Positions 47,647-57,824 are shown, counted from the stretch's first letter. The stretch is DNA of 64,000 bases from an uncultured Pseudomonadota bacterium (GCA_903825645.1 CAIKBL010000080.1:17607-81606); one strand, 5' to 3'. The notes: generated from the sequence alone by a model not told the origin. Translations and numbers: made by a program.

Positions 47647-48306
47647 GGCGCGTCCCCGCTATTAATGTCCGCTCGGTCAGGACGCCCTTGATCAGGCGGT
47701 CAATGCCTCGCCTCGCCAAGGATACTCCGATCCGTACGCAACACGGCGGCCATGAAATATCGCGCGGGTGGGTATCGACTCGACAGCGCTGCAGCAACGA
47801 TACCCAGGATGGCGCTAGTGCGGAAATTGAAAACCAGAGAAAAATCCAAATTTTCCCCCAGAGATCCGCCCAGCCGGCAACACGCGTAAGCGAGATCGCC
47901 GAGAGCGGATCAGTCCCTACTACCGTCGGCATCGTGATACCGCGAGGCCGGCGTGGCGGTTGCTGCGGGTGGTTCGCAGCGAGCACCACCATTGGCGTCG
48001 GACGACAATAGCCATCCGGCGTCCCCTTGCGTCAAGGTTCCGGCGGTACCGCGGCAAATAATGTCGCGAGATAGCCCGTCAGTTGCCACCCATTCCCGGG
48101 ACGCAGGGTAATAAAGCCAGGATGTCATCACGCGACGACATCTCAATTAAATATTAATTTTCATTTTTTTCAGAATGTTAGGATAGACGAGCGCCCACGT
48201 CGGAGCACCGGTGTCGCCACCGCGCCCGTCACGCATTCGATCGCTGTTAGCGGAATGGCACGAAAATCGCATCTCGTCCCATGAGAGTTCACTGCAGGAG
48301 AGTTCC
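47647..48306. other. Intergenic between divergent genes
   Basis: The 660 bases separate the SulP gene and the GGDEF gene. The AT-rich segment 48145-48185 probably holds the GGDEF promoter. Overlapping short frames have no family signature. Confidence 0.4.
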
Positions 48307-49233
48307 ATGGTCACACATGCTCAGGTCGTCACACCGATCCGCGCCCGATACAACCCCGGCATCGCAATTTCGCGCGAGGCGGAAAAAGAAGAAACAGCTG
48401 TCCTGTCTGCGCTTGCCAAGCTGCAGCTCACGCATGCGCTGCAGGAAGAACTCCGCGTCGAGCAGGTCCTGCAACGATTTCTACGGGAAGTCAGTGACGT
48501 TCTTCCCGACATCAGCATGACTTATCGCGCCGCGGAAGGCGTGCTCAGCTTTGCCGGTGGCCTAGAGCACCAGCACCGTTGTCATTACCACCTCGATATC
48601 TTGGGTCATTCGCTCGGCGACCTGACATTCAGCCGAAAACAGGCTTTCGACGATGCAGAACAAGTTCTTCTCGAAGTCATGCTCTGCCGTCTGGTCTATC
48701 CCCTGCGCAATGCAATGGTCTACGAACGTGCCGTCCAATCTGCGACGCATGATCCCTTAACCGGACTGCAAGGTCGTCAGTCTTTTGACCAACACCTGCG
48801 TCATGAAATGGCCGTCGCTGCTCGTCATGGGACTCCGCTGACTGTGATGTTCGTGGCGGTCGATTTTTTCCGAAATCTCAAAGATCCTTTTGGGACGCTC
48901 ATCGCAGATTATGTTCTGTGCGACCTCACGGAAATTATCAAGAGCTGCACCCGAAAGATCGATTTCGTCTTCCGCTATCACGGGGACCAATTCGCCATCA
49001 TTCTGCCGAAGACCGACGAGCGCGGTGCCCGACCTCTCGCGACACGCATCTGTGCGGCCCTCACGCTCGCTGGGTCGGAGGTTGCCGAGCACCGCGTCCC
49101 TGTCACCGTGAGTATTGGGATGGCTGCCTTTCAGACACTGGATAACGCCGCCACACTAACCAACCGTGCGGAGCGCTGCTGTCACCAGGCGAAAGTGAGC
49201 GGCGAGAGCCGCATCGTCGACAGCGATAGTTGA
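48307..49233 (+). CDS. GGDEF-domain protein with degenerate active site (HGDQF)
   Basis: This 308-residue soluble protein has an N-terminal region of about 135 residues without a known domain and then a GGDEF domain (THDPLTGLQGRQSFDQHL near residue 145). The active-site loop reads RYHGDQF instead of RYGGDEF, so the first Gly is His and the Glu is Gln. The upstream RKID matches the RxxD inhibitory site that binds c-di-GMP. It is therefore probably not an active cyclase but may be a c-di-GMP receptor. ATG 48307 follows AGGAG by 6-7 bases; the longer frame from 48211 is unsupported. Confidence 0.87.
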   Translation: MVTHAQVVTPIRARYNPGIAISREAEKEETAVLSALAKLQLTHALQEELRVEQVLQRFLREVSDVLPDISMTYRAAEGVLSFAGGLEHQHRCHYHLDILGHSLGDLTFSRKQAFDDAEQVLLEVMLCRLVYPLRNAMVYERAVQSATHDPLTGLQGRQSFDQHLRHEMAVAARHGTPLTVMFVAVDFFRNLKDPFGTLIADYVLCDLTEIIKSCTRKIDFVFRYHGDQFAIILPKTDERGARPLATRICAALTLAGSEVAEHRVPVTVSIGMAAFQTLDNAATLTNRAERCCHQAKVSGESRIVDSDS

Positions 49234-49296
49234 AACCGTCGCTCGGCGTCTATTTTTAGCTGTTCATCCGCCGGAAAGAACTCAACTCACCGGTTC

Positions 49297-49318
49297 GCGC
49301 TCTGAATTTTCAGAGCGC
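49297..49318 (+). terminator. Hairpin downstream of the GGDEF gene
   Basis: A perfect 9-bp stem GCGCTCTGA/TCAGAGCGC closes a 4-base loop, 63 bases after the stop. No T-tract follows. Confidence 0.45.
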
Positions 49319-49676
49319 CCAGCTGGACAGCAAGCGGCCACCTCGAACGACCCGATTGTTCGCGCCTCGCGCTAGCGCTGCCTCATCATCTCTTTGCCCG
49401 CCGGTCGGAGAATTCGCGCCACGCGATGCGACAAGTCACTTTTCGACGTCGCGTCGAAACTGAACCTAAGTGCCGCGGACCCACTTTGTTCAGAAAATTG
49501 CGACCAGCCCGTTTCCCCACTAGGCGCTCTCCCTCTCGCAACTCGCAAACGACTGCCTTGAGAAGATCTCGAGGCGCGCCGGCAAGCCAGCCGCGACCGC
49601 TACGCGCTCAGCAAGTCAAGGGTACCGCAGGTCAAACCTCATTCCTTTGAGGATTGCCAGGCCCGCCGACATTTCG
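49319..49676. other. Intergenic, no gene recognised
   Basis: About 360 bases lie between the convergent GGDEF and BVMO genes. One plus-strand frame at 49426-49650 is Arg/Ser-rich without a start site or family match. Confidence 0.35.
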
Positions 49677-51296
49677 TCAATCTAAATTAAAGCCGACGTA
49701 TCCCTGCGCGGCGACTTCGTCGCATTTCTGTCGGAAGGTAGGGAGGCCGCCCGCATAGAGCAGGAAACCACGTTTCTTGCCCGGGATATTGGCACCCATA
49801 AACCACGAATCCGTCTCGGGGATAAGGGTTTCCGAAACCGTCTCGTCGACATGTTCAGCCCATGCCGCTTCAGCCTCCGGTGTTGCGGCTATACGCGTCA
49901 AATTATGCTCCCGCATATAGCGAATGGTATCTGAAACCCATTCAACGTTCTGTTCAAGGCAGCGTGGAACATTGCAGAAACTAGCCGCATTCTGCGGGCC
50001 TCCGCCTACGATGAACATATTAGGGAAACCGACGCTCTGCATACCAAGCAGGGTTTGCGGTGCGCTGGACCACTTATCTTTCAACGAGAAGCCATTTTCC
50101 CCGCGAATATCAATACGGTTGTGCGCTCCGGTAGCAGCATCAAAGCCGGTAGCGAGGATAATCACGTCGAAGGCATAGCTGGCGTCGCTGGTCGTAATGC
50201 CGGTCGCCGTGATTTCTTTGATCGGGGTGGCACGGAGATCGACCAAAACGACGTTTTCGCGGTTGTAAGCTTCAAAATATCCACTCTCCAATGGAACGCG
50301 CTTCGTACCAAAGGCATGATCGGTTGGCGTCAATAAGGCCGCCACTTTAGGATCGTTGACACGCTCTCGAATCTTGGCGCGGACAAATTCTGCAACCGTT
50401 TCGTTGGCGGCTCGATCGCGCATGATGTCGTTGAAGTTGGAAAACCAAAACGCAAAACCAGGCTCAGACCATAGTTTCTCGTAAATCGCCTGGCGTTCTT
50501 CGTCGTCAACGTCGAATGCTGATCTCGGATCGAATTCATGCATGAAGGCACCGAAGGATTCGCGGCACTTCTTGAAAATATCAGGGTATGCCGCGTGGAT
50601 TCTTGCTTGGGTTTCTGCGTCTATTGGACCGTTACGCAAAGGTTTGCAGTAATTCGCCGTACGTTGAAATACTGTCAGATGGCCGATGTTTTTGGATATT
50701 TCTGTAATCAACTGGACGGCGGTGGCTCCGGCACCAATGACCGCTACACGTTTTTCACTCAAATCCACGGGCTCATGGGGCCAGCGTGCAGTATGCCAAC
50801 TCATGCCCGAGAAACTGGCGTAGCCTGTAATGTCAGGGATGTAAGGGTCGGACAAGCCCCCTATCGCGGTAATCATGAAACGCGCACGCCGCGCACCGCC
50901 ATGCTCATCCTTAACTACCCAGTCGCGACGCAGATCGTCATAGTGCGCACTGCTGACGCGTGTATTGAAGGCAATATCTCGACGAAGATCGAACTTTTCC
51001 GCAACGTGTTGTAGATATCGCAACGTTTCAGGCTGACCTGAGAAATGCTCGCTCCAGTTCCACTCGTCAAGTAATTCCTGCGAAAAGGCATAGCCGTAGG
51101 AATAGGATTCCGAGTCGAAACGTGCGCCCGGGTAGCGGTTCCAGTACCAGGTCCCTCCGACGTCACTGCCAGCCTCCAGAATACAGACAGAGCAACCTAG
51201 GTTGCGCAGTCGATGCAACAGATAGAGGCCGGCAATACCGGCGCCAATGATGACAGCATCGAAATCTTCCAAGGTTTGGTCAGCGTTCTGGCTCAT
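49677..51296 (-). CDS. Baeyer-Villiger type flavin monooxygenase (copy 2)
   Basis: This 539-residue FAD/NADPH monooxygenase has the FAD motif IGAGIAGLYLLHRL near residue 17, DVGGTWYWNRYPGARFDSES near 45, the complete BVMO fingerprint FSGMSWHTARWP near 158 and the NADPH motif IGAGATAVQLI near 180. Similarity to the copy at 58131-59789 is visible through its length. Members convert ketones to esters or lactones with O2. GAGGA precedes the ATG. It is divergent from the GNAT gene. No alcohol dehydrogenase or esterase is directly attached, so the substrate is open. Confidence 0.92.
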   Translation of the reverse strand: MSQNADQTLEDFDAVIIGAGIAGLYLLHRLRNLGCSVCILEAGSDVGGTWYWNRYPGARFDSESYSYGYAFSQELLDEWNWSEHFSGQPETLRYLQHVAEKFDLRRDIAFNTRVSSAHYDDLRRDWVVKDEHGGARRARFMITAIGGLSDPYIPDITGYASFSGMSWHTARWPHEPVDLSEKRVAVIGAGATAVQLITEISKNIGHLTVFQRTANYCKPLRNGPIDAETQARIHAAYPDIFKKCRESFGAFMHEFDPRSAFDVDDEERQAIYEKLWSEPGFAFWFSNFNDIMRDRAANETVAEFVRAKIRERVNDPKVAALLTPTDHAFGTKRVPLESGYFEAYNRENVVLVDLRATPIKEITATGITTSDASYAFDVIILATGFDAATGAHNRIDIRGENGFSLKDKWSSAPQTLLGMQSVGFPNMFIVGGGPQNAASFCNVPRCLEQNVEWVSDTIRYMREHNLTRIAATPEAEAAWAEHVDETVSETLIPETDSWFMGANIPGKKRGFLLYAGGLPTFRQKCDEVAAQGYVGFNLD

Positions 51297-51665
51297 GCTT
51301 CGTCCTCTTCACGGGTTAACGGGTCGCTAGGTGCGAGCAAAGAAAATCTCGGGGGTCGCCAAGACCGTAACCGACGCCTGCGCGTCAATCGCGCGACGAA
51401 CGAGCCCACGAGCGGAATCCGGATAAACCGTACGCCAGTGGGCGCTTCCGGGCAAGTCAACAGGTTCCTGCGGGCAGACGCGTTAAGGCACTCCCACCAA
51501 CTGCTTATGAAAAAGAGGTGTCCCGGCAAGGATCCGCGCGGGGTAACAACGTGCCCATGTTTTCGATATAATGCCCGGGTCCATACGGTCGCGCTGCGGC
51601 TAAGTTCCTCACCCCCGCAACGCACCCCCACGTACAGTCCCTTCCTCATGCAAGGAGCTTCGGTG
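51297..51665. other. Intergenic between divergent BVMO and GNAT genes
   Basis: The 369 bases must carry both promoters. The plus-strand frame that continues upstream of the GNAT start to 51213 has no ribosome site and overlaps the BVMO gene, so it is not coding. Confidence 0.4.
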
Positions 51666-52532
51666 ATGCCCTCCCTACCTGCCGGTTACGCCATTGGCCC
51701 CATGGTCCCCGAGGAAATTGACCAATTAGGCGCATGGGCGACCGAGGAGGGTTGGAATCCTGGTCGACACGATCTGGCGATTGCCCGCAGAACTGATCCG
51801 GATGCTTTTATTGCGCTCCGCCGTCGGGGCGAACTTGTGGGTGGCGGGAGCATTTTTCGCCATCACGACGAGTTCGGGTTCATGGGACTCTTCATCGTCC
51901 GGAAGGACGTGCGCGGCACCGGACTCGGTGCGCTGCTCTGGCAGTGGCGCCTGGCCGCACTTCGCCAGCGTCTCGCCGCGGTAGCCACGATTGGGATGGA
52001 CGGCGTATTTGACATGGTGCCCTTCTATACGCGCGGCGGCTTCAGGTTTGCCCATCGGGACCTGCGCTTCGAAGGGGTCGCACCAGACAGTCCACCCGCC
52101 CCACAGGCCCTATCGCTGAACGAAGTCCCGTTTGAACAGCTACTGGCCTTTGATGCAGAGCATTTCCCCGGTCCGCGGCCTCTTTTTCTGCAGCAGTGGC
52201 TGTTCCAACCCGATGCGCGGGGATTCGCACTGCGGGCGCACGGCGCACTCTGCGGTTATGGACTCGCTCGGCGGTGCCACCAAGGGTTCAAGCTGGGTCC
52301 TGTTTTTGCGCAGACCCCGTTGCAGGCGACACAGTTGTTACAGACGCTTTGTGCTTCCATCGCCGGCGAGGCCATTCAGATGGATATTCCAGAGCCAAAC
52401 GAAGCCGGGCTTGCGCTCGCCAGCACACTTGGCCTGCAAGAAAGTTTTAGCTGTGCCCGCCTTTATTGTGGTCCCGATCCCGCACTGCGTATCGGACAGA
52501 TATTTGGCGTGACCTCTTTTGAGTTCGGTTGA
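51666..52532 (+). CDS. GNAT N-acetyltransferase with a second GNAT-like C-terminal domain
   Basis: This 288-residue protein has an N-terminal GNAT acetyl-CoA-binding core with GLFIVRKDVRGTGLGALLWQ near residue 75, the R-x2-G-x-G/A motif A. The C-terminal half (FDAEHFPGPRPLFLQQWL near residue 160) corresponds to the DUF1248-like domain of YitH-type acetyltransferases. AAGGAG is about 8 bases before ATG 51666. The acceptor substrate is unknown. Confidence 0.85.
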   Translation: MPSLPAGYAIGPMVPEEIDQLGAWATEEGWNPGRHDLAIARRTDPDAFIALRRRGELVGGGSIFRHHDEFGFMGLFIVRKDVRGTGLGALLWQWRLAALRQRLAAVATIGMDGVFDMVPFYTRGGFRFAHRDLRFEGVAPDSPPAPQALSLNEVPFEQLLAFDAEHFPGPRPLFLQQWLFQPDARGFALRAHGALCGYGLARRCHQGFKLGPVFAQTPLQATQLLQTLCASIAGEAIQMDIPEPNEAGLALASTLGLQESFSCARLYCGPDPALRIGQIFGVTSFEFG

Positions 52533-52741
52533 GCCCAGCGAGCGGATACGCAGACGCTGAGATTAAGAGCTCCCAATATCCGCGTTTTCCAAATACGCGA
52601 ACGGAACACCAACCCGCTCCTCTCGTGTGCGCAGGTCTAACGTTCGCGTTGACTACAAACCTTCCGAGCTGCGATGTAGCGATGAGCTAGTCCCGACTCA
52701 CCAATGAAGCGTCCTAAGCCACTACCTGACGGGGCAAAACG

Positions 52742-53218
52742 TCAATCGGCTCTGGCGCGGATCTCGGTGATGACATGGCTCCACTGGAAGTGTCCCCGCA
52801 CATGCATTCCGTTAGCAAAGTAGACCGTCTCTGCAATATCGCGAGCCTGTCCCGGGGGGATAAAGAGTGACAGCACCTGCTCCGCTTCGCCGACCACTTC
52901 ACAATTCGCCTTGTCATCGCAGTCCAGCGCGAGAATCTTGGCACGGATAGCGAATACCGCATAGCGCGACGTATTTTTCGCGCGACCGGTCAATTTGTAG
53001 GTCGAGCCGAATGAACCGACGCCGAAACGGAGTGCAGAGAACTCGAGTTGTTCCGGCTTAACAAGCGTTTTAGAGACTTCGATTTCGTGCCGATCGTAGA
53101 GCACATAGCCCACTATGCTGGCTACGAGCACGATGGTGATAACAAGAATCGTTTTCCGAAACGCCGGAAGTTTGAGAAACGCGATTGCGACGATCACAAA
53201 AAACAGGACCCAGAACAC
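52742..53218 (-). CDS. Membrane protein with exported beta-sandwich-like domain, unknown function
   Basis: This 158-residue protein has two adjacent hydrophobic helices (residues 1-15 and 24-43). The rest contains VKPEQLEFSALRFGVGSFGS, GRAKNTSRYAVFAIRAKILA and an ending WSHVITEIRARAD. The domain pattern of FxVxGxVxNxS followed by an acidic strand resembles FxLyD-type domains. The GTG start at 53218 has GGAGG 7 bases upstream. Its function is not recognised, and its neighbours are unrelated. Confidence 0.75.
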   Translation of the reverse strand: MFWVLFFVIVAIAFLKLPAFRKTILVITIVLVASIVGYVLYDRHEIEVSKTLVKPEQLEFSALRFGVGSFGSTYKLTGRAKNTSRYAVFAIRAKILALDCDDKANCEVVGEAEQVLSLFIPPGQARDIAETVYFANGMHVRGHFQWSHVITEIRARAD

Positions 53219-53986
53219 TCAAAATCCTCCTTACGCAAACCGTCAGTGTAGTCGATACCGCGACCGCTCCCCCGTTCGCGTGCCGATGTTTAGCCGCCCG
53301 CTGATAAAATGCCAATTAATTGCAAAAAATGGAGATTAAACAAATTCGTAATCCATCACGGACAACCACAACATCAACGTCGGCCTTGTTCGCGCCCAAG
53401 GGCTTCCTTTCCTGCTCCGCAGGCCTTACCCACAATACCAGCGCCACCATTGTGTCGACATGGCCGTTTCGTTATCCACGCTGAACTTTGTGACGGGGAA
53501 ACAGTTGTCGCCTGGAGGGTGCAGCACCCGCGAGCGATGGTGAGGCGCAGCGGTATGCATCAGCACAGCCCCACTATCCGAACAATATAAGATGGCGTCT
53601 CGGGAGACCGATACCTCGCGCCGCGCATCAAACTTGATGGCCAACCGAATGCGGCCGGACGTATACGAGCGCGCGCGGGGAGCTCATTACAGGAACCTCG
53701 CCGCAGCACACCCAGGACGGTGTGCTCGCCTCCGATGGATACCCAGGAGGATAAGACCGCCCTGCACAAAATGAGGGCGAGCACACTGCGGATTAGCTTA
53801 GCGGCGGCGACGCAATCGCTGGCACCGCGGGGAGCCGCCCCTCGCACAGCCGGGCGATGTGAGACGACGCTTTCCGCAACGCGAGAGTCACATGACTTGG
53901 AAAGCTATAGGTCGGCCTCGTACTATGGGGATGGCGGCTTCGCCAGGCGCGTGACCTTTAAACTTCAACAACAGGAGAATATTGCT
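53219..53986. other. Intergenic region between divergent genes
   Basis: There are 768 bases without a recognisable gene. The plus-strand frame of the cyclase gene is open back to 53720, but composition and the lack of a ribosome site argue against coding there. Promoters for both flanking genes are expected. Confidence 0.4.
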
Positions 53987-54958
53987 GTGACCGAGCAAGC
54001 GAACAAGAGCGATCCGAGCGTACGCGAATTACTAAAAGACTCACCCCGTAATTGGGGCAAATGGGGACCTGATGATGAAGTCGGAAGCCTCAACTATCTG
54101 ACACCTGAAGTCGTCGTCAAGGCGGCGAGCTCGATCAAAACGGGGAAGGTATTCACGCTACAGGTGAAAATGGCCAATCCCGAAGGTGATCCGGTATGGC
54201 CTGGCCGCAGTGGCGCCATTCGTACCACCGTCATCGACGAGGGACACTGGATCGCGGGCAAGGGTCTCCATTTCCCTGGCGGCATGCACTACGCAGACGA
54301 CTATCTCACGTGCCATACGCAAGGCTCTACCCAGTACGACGCACTGGGCCATGTGTGGTATGACGAACAGATCTGGAATGGCTATGACGCGAAGACAACC
54401 GTGGGCGGCCTCGCCAAAGCAAGCATCATGGCTATTGCCGAACGTGGAGTCGTCGGCCGCGGTATCTTACTTGACGTCGCCCGCTGGCGCGGCAAAGAGG
54501 TTCTCGACGGTGGCGAGACTTTTACGCACGAAGATCTGATGGCTTGCGCCGCCGCACAAGGGACGAAGATTGAACCTCGGGACGTGCTGGTCATCCGTAC
54601 GGGCTGGATTGGCAAGTACTACAAAGTGACGCACGAAGAATTCTATAAGGACTTCATTGAACCGGGCCTCACGTACAGCCCCGCACTCGTAAGCTGGTTC
54701 AAGGACATGGAGATCCCAAATCTCGTGACCGACACCATTGCCAACGAAGTAACGATTGACCCGGTTTCGGGCGTGGCATTGCCTCTGCACAACGCGCTGA
54801 TGCGTAACCTCGGCATCACCCTGACCGAAATCGCTTGGCTGGAAGATCTGGCGGCGGATTGCGCGGCCGATCGCCAATACACCTTTCTCTACACCGCAGC
54901 GCCGCTGAAAATCGTGAACGGCACGGGTGCACCGGTGAACCCCGTCGTAATCAAATAA
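53987..54958 (+). CDS. Cyclase-family hydrolase (kynurenine-formamidase fold)
   Basis: This 323-residue protein of the PF04199 family has the family N-terminus NWGKWGPDDEVGSLNYLTPE near residue 23. Metal-binding HTQGSTQYDALGHVWYDEQI near residue 108 is the HxGTHxDAxxH-like motif in the variant form HTQGSTQYDALGH. RDVLVIRTGWIGKYY near 200 follows. Relatives hydrolyse kynurenine formamide or cyclic imides, or act in polyketide cyclisation. The GTG start at 53987 is chosen because AGGAG lies 8 bases upstream. The gene ends at a bidirectional terminator. Confidence 0.85.
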   Translation: MTEQANKSDPSVRELLKDSPRNWGKWGPDDEVGSLNYLTPEVVVKAASSIKTGKVFTLQVKMANPEGDPVWPGRSGAIRTTVIDEGHWIAGKGLHFPGGMHYADDYLTCHTQGSTQYDALGHVWYDEQIWNGYDAKTTVGGLAKASIMAIAERGVVGRGILLDVARWRGKEVLDGGETFTHEDLMACAAAQGTKIEPRDVLVIRTGWIGKYYKVTHEEFYKDFIEPGLTYSPALVSWFKDMEIPNLVTDTIANEVTIDPVSGVALPLHNALMRNLGITLTEIAWLEDLAADCAADRQYTFLYTAAPLKIVNGTGAPVNPVVIK

Positions 54959-54968
54959 CGCAGGCGCG

Positions 54969-54998
54969 ATTCCGGTGACCTTAGCCGGTCACCGGAAT
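54969..54998. terminator. Bidirectional terminator between the cyclase and LLM genes
   Basis: A 12-bp perfect stem (ATTCCGGTGACC with GGTCACCGGAAT) closes a 6-base loop. It lies 10 bases after the cyclase stop and 16 bases before the convergent LLM stop, and T-rich sequence follows on the plus strand. Confidence 0.7.
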
Positions 54999-55014
54999 TC
55001 CTTTGTCAGTCTGG

Positions 55015-56214
55015 CTAACGCGCCGTATTAAAGAGTTTTAGATAGTCCGGAGAGAGCTTGTCGACGCCCTTCGTAGCCGCATGCTCGGCAATCTTCGCGC
55101 CCACAGCTGCCGTCAATTCACCGCGAAACACGTCATTGTTATCCCGTAGCCAGCCCTCGGAGGCGATGCGATTCGCGTTCAGTTTATTGATCCGAGGGAT
55201 TGCGAAGCGGGCAATGAGTTCATAAGAACGCTTGGTCTCAGCCCAATCTGCCCAATGGTGATCGAGATGCAGAAAGGCCCCGAAGCCCCCCGACTGCGCG
55301 GTCAGTCGCTCAACCTGCGCGATGTAGTCATCCGGCGTGCCGATGACAGCAAAGCCCGTATCGATCATGTAGTCGACAGGATCAACCCCTGGGGGCGTGC
55401 CCAGCGGCAGCGCAGCAACTTTTGACATGTAATCAATCCAGCGCGCGAGTCCGTATTTCACGTTCGCACGAGCCTTCTCGCGAGTCTCCGCGACATGCAC
55501 CGGGCCGACCAAACGCCAGCCGGAACGATCCATTGTTTTACCATGTTCGCGGGCTGTTTCCTCGGCGATGGCCCAGTTGGCCGCCAATGCGTTGAATGCT
55601 CCGGCGGAGGTGGCGCCGATAGACAGGAGGCTGAGCCCATGCTTGCCCGCAGCGCGGGCGCCAGTCGGGGAGACCTGATTGGCTACTGCAACTTCGATTC
55701 CATAGGGACTGTAGGACGGAAACTGTAGTGACGCGTTCCTGAGCTCAAACCAGTCGGTCTTGGCATTAACCGTTTCCCCATTCAACAGGCCAAGTAAAGG
55801 CCCGATGGCCTCCTCCATGTGATCCCGTGCATGTGCAGTCTTCAATCCTTGCATGTATGCATCAGAAGGCAACGATCCCGGTCCGACTCCGAACATCGCG
55901 CGTCCCCGGGTCATGTAATCCAATTGGCGAATACGGTCGGCCAGAATATACGGATGGTGATAGGGTAATGAAGATACTCCCGTCCCGAGCCGGATCGAGC
56001 GGGTGCGCTGGGCTGCAGCGGCGATAAACAACTCAGGACTCGCGATAATTTCCCACCCGCCAGAATGATGCTCACCCATCCAGGCCTCGTCGTAATTCAG
56101 TTTATCGAGCCATTCCACCATCTCCAGATCGTGCTCGAGGGCCAGAATCGGATTCTCATCAGGTGGTGTGTGGGGAGGAATGAATGCCCCGAACCGAAGC
56201 CTTGAATGCGCCAT
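55015..56214 (-). CDS. LLM class flavin-dependent oxidoreductase (399 aa)
   Basis: This is a longer luciferase-like enzyme, of the FMN-dependent bacterial-luciferase-alpha type. RLRFGAFIPPHTPPDENPIL at the start, YDEAWMGEHHSGGWEIIASP near residue 40, IRLGTGVSSLPYHHPYILAD near 75 and AMFGVGPGSLPSDAYMQGL near 107 follow the family. FAVIGTPDDYIAQVERL near residue 290 is the C-terminal LLM motif. Long relatives are associated with limonene 1,2-monooxygenase and alkanesulfonate-type oxygenases, so O2-dependent oxidation of a terpene-like substrate is possible. AAGGAG is about 8 bases before the ATG. The amidase gene lies upstream on the same strand. Confidence 0.88.
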   Translation of the reverse strand: MAHSRLRFGAFIPPHTPPDENPILALEHDLEMVEWLDKLNYDEAWMGEHHSGGWEIIASPELFIAAAAQRTRSIRLGTGVSSLPYHHPYILADRIRQLDYMTRGRAMFGVGPGSLPSDAYMQGLKTAHARDHMEEAIGPLLGLLNGETVNAKTDWFELRNASLQFPSYSPYGIEVAVANQVSPTGARAAGKHGLSLLSIGATSAGAFNALAANWAIAEETAREHGKTMDRSGWRLVGPVHVAETREKARANVKYGLARWIDYMSKVAALPLGTPPGVDPVDYMIDTGFAVIGTPDDYIAQVERLTAQSGGFGAFLHLDHHWADWAETKRSYELIARFAIPRINKLNANRIASEGWLRDNNDVFRGELTAAVGAKIAEHAATKGVDKLSPDYLKLFNTAR

Positions 56215-56423
56215 AGAGTGTGCTCCTTCGCGTTAATGCTTAATTATTCGTGCCGCCGTCCGGCGCGCCCAGGAGGTCGCCCCCATCGCACCTAAGACCC
56301 GCTCGGTCCGTGTTCCCCGCCGGAGAACCGGCAAGGGCAGAACAAGGTTAGTCGCAAACCGTCGACACGCTGCCGAATAGTATGCCAGACCCTGGCGGGA
56401 CACTATCGACGGCCCGCAGACAC

Positions 56424-57824
56424 TCACCAGACCGGATGCTGAGTGTGCCAGTCGGTCTCTTGCTGATAGGCCCAGCCCGCTCGTATCAGTAACGCCTCCT
56501 CGAAATGCCGGGAGACGAGCTGAAAAGCGAGCGGCATACGTACTGGACTGAAGCCGCTCGGTAGCGTGAGGGTTGGGCTCCCGGTCATATTGAACGGACA
56601 GGTGAATCGTAAAATAGCCGAAAGCAGCGCTGGGTCTGACCCGATGCCGGCCATCTGTGCAAGCGTCGGCGAGGCCACGCCGGCTGTCGGAATAAGGAGG
56701 AGATCGATGCTCTCGAAGAGGGCCGCCACGCGGCCGGTAAAATCATGGCGTCGCAAAATTATTTTTTGGTAGTCGAGACCACTGACGCGGTATCCGAGTT
56801 CGATATGCTTTGCGAATCCCGGACCATATTCAGCTTTCCGTGCGGGATAGGAGTTTTCATGCGCCACAGCAGTTTCAACTCCACAGAGCGGGCCCCAATC
56901 GGCAATCACCTGACTCGGATCGGGGAAGGTGACCGCGCGCAAATCACCGCCGAGCCGCGCTACCGTCTCCACGACGGTCGACATCATCGTCCGGGTCGTC
57001 TCATCCACTTCTTCGGAGTTCCAGTGGGCGTCGACTCCGATGCGTAACCCGCGGAGGCCTTGTGTCATTTCTCCGAGATAATCGGGAACGGGGACCTGAG
57101 ACGCCGTCGGATCTTCGGGATCTGCGCCGGCGATGACGTGCAGCATCGCGCCTGCATCGGCCGCGCTGCGGGCCATCGGCCCAATGTGATCGAGCGTGGC
57201 GCCCAGCTCAAAAACCCCGTAGCGGCTAACCCGCCCCCAAGTCGGCTTCAATCCGGTGCAGCCATTGGCTGCGGAGGGAAAACGAATAGATCCCCCGGTA
57301 TCAGATCCGAGCGAACCGTAGCAAAGCCCCGCTGCAGTCGCGACCCCTGATCCACTGGAGGAGGCCCCCGACCAGTGCGCGGGACTCCAGGGATTTACGG
57401 GGGGCCGTATTTGCGGGTGGTGACTCGCATAGGCGCCCTCGGTGAGTTGCAGTTTGCCCAGAATAACGGCGCCCGCCTCACGCAATTTTCGGACCACAGT
57501 TGCGTCTCGCTCGGGTTTGAAGTTTTGGTGTATCGGCATACCTGCTGCTGTTGGGACGCCTTTCGTCCAGCATAAATCCTTTACCGCGAGGGGAACACCG
57601 TGCAAGGGCCCGCGATAATGTCCTTGTTCAATTTCAGTTTCGGCCCGGCGGGCGTCTGCAAGCGCGTCCTCGGCCATCAGCGTGGCATAACTTCCGAGCC
57701 TGCCGTCAAGCGCCTCGATTCGCGCGAGTTGGGCGAGTGTGGCCTCCACGGGGGAAATTTTCTTAGCTCGAATCTGGTGGCCGAGTTCGAGCAATTCGAG
57801 GTAATGCCATGCTTGACTAGTCAT
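56424..57824 (-). CDS. Amidase (amidase-signature family)
   Basis: This 466-residue enzyme of the amidase-signature family hydrolyses C-N bonds. The catalytic Lys is in GVPLAVKDLCWTKG near residue 82. The Gly/Ser-rich stretch SGASSSGSGVATAAGL near 153 and GSDTGGSIRFPSAANG near 175 hold the cis-Ser and the nucleophile Ser. It is also similar to GatA, but no gatB or gatC is near, so a catabolic role is favoured. AGGAGG about 8 bases before the ATG marks the start. The LLM gene is downstream by 209 bases on the same strand. Confidence 0.9.
   Translation of the reverse strand: MTSQAWHYLELLELGHQIRAKKISPVEATLAQLARIEALDGRLGSYATLMAEDALADARRAETEIEQGHYRGPLHGVPLAVKDLCWTKGVPTAAGMPIHQNFKPERDATVVRKLREAGAVILGKLQLTEGAYASHHPQIRPPVNPWSPAHWSGASSSGSGVATAAGLCYGSLGSDTGGSIRFPSAANGCTGLKPTWGRVSRYGVFELGATLDHIGPMARSAADAGAMLHVIAGADPEDPTASQVPVPDYLGEMTQGLRGLRIGVDAHWNSEEVDETTRTMMSTVVETVARLGGDLRAVTFPDPSQVIADWGPLCGVETAVAHENSYPARKAEYGPGFAKHIELGYRVSGLDYQKIILRRHDFTGRVAALFESIDLLLIPTAGVASPTLAQMAGIGSDPALLSAILRFTCPFNMTGSPTLTLPSGFSPVRMPLAFQLVSRHFEEALLIRAGWAYQQETDWHTQHPVW

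Noticed and set aside
51213..51665. Upstream extension of the GNAT frame
   Set aside because: It overlaps the divergent BVMO gene and lacks a ribosome site, while AAGGAG supports ATG 51666.
53720..53986. Upstream extension of the cyclase frame
   Set aside because: GTG 53987 has a clear AGGAG and the family N-terminus follows it; the extension has non-coding composition.
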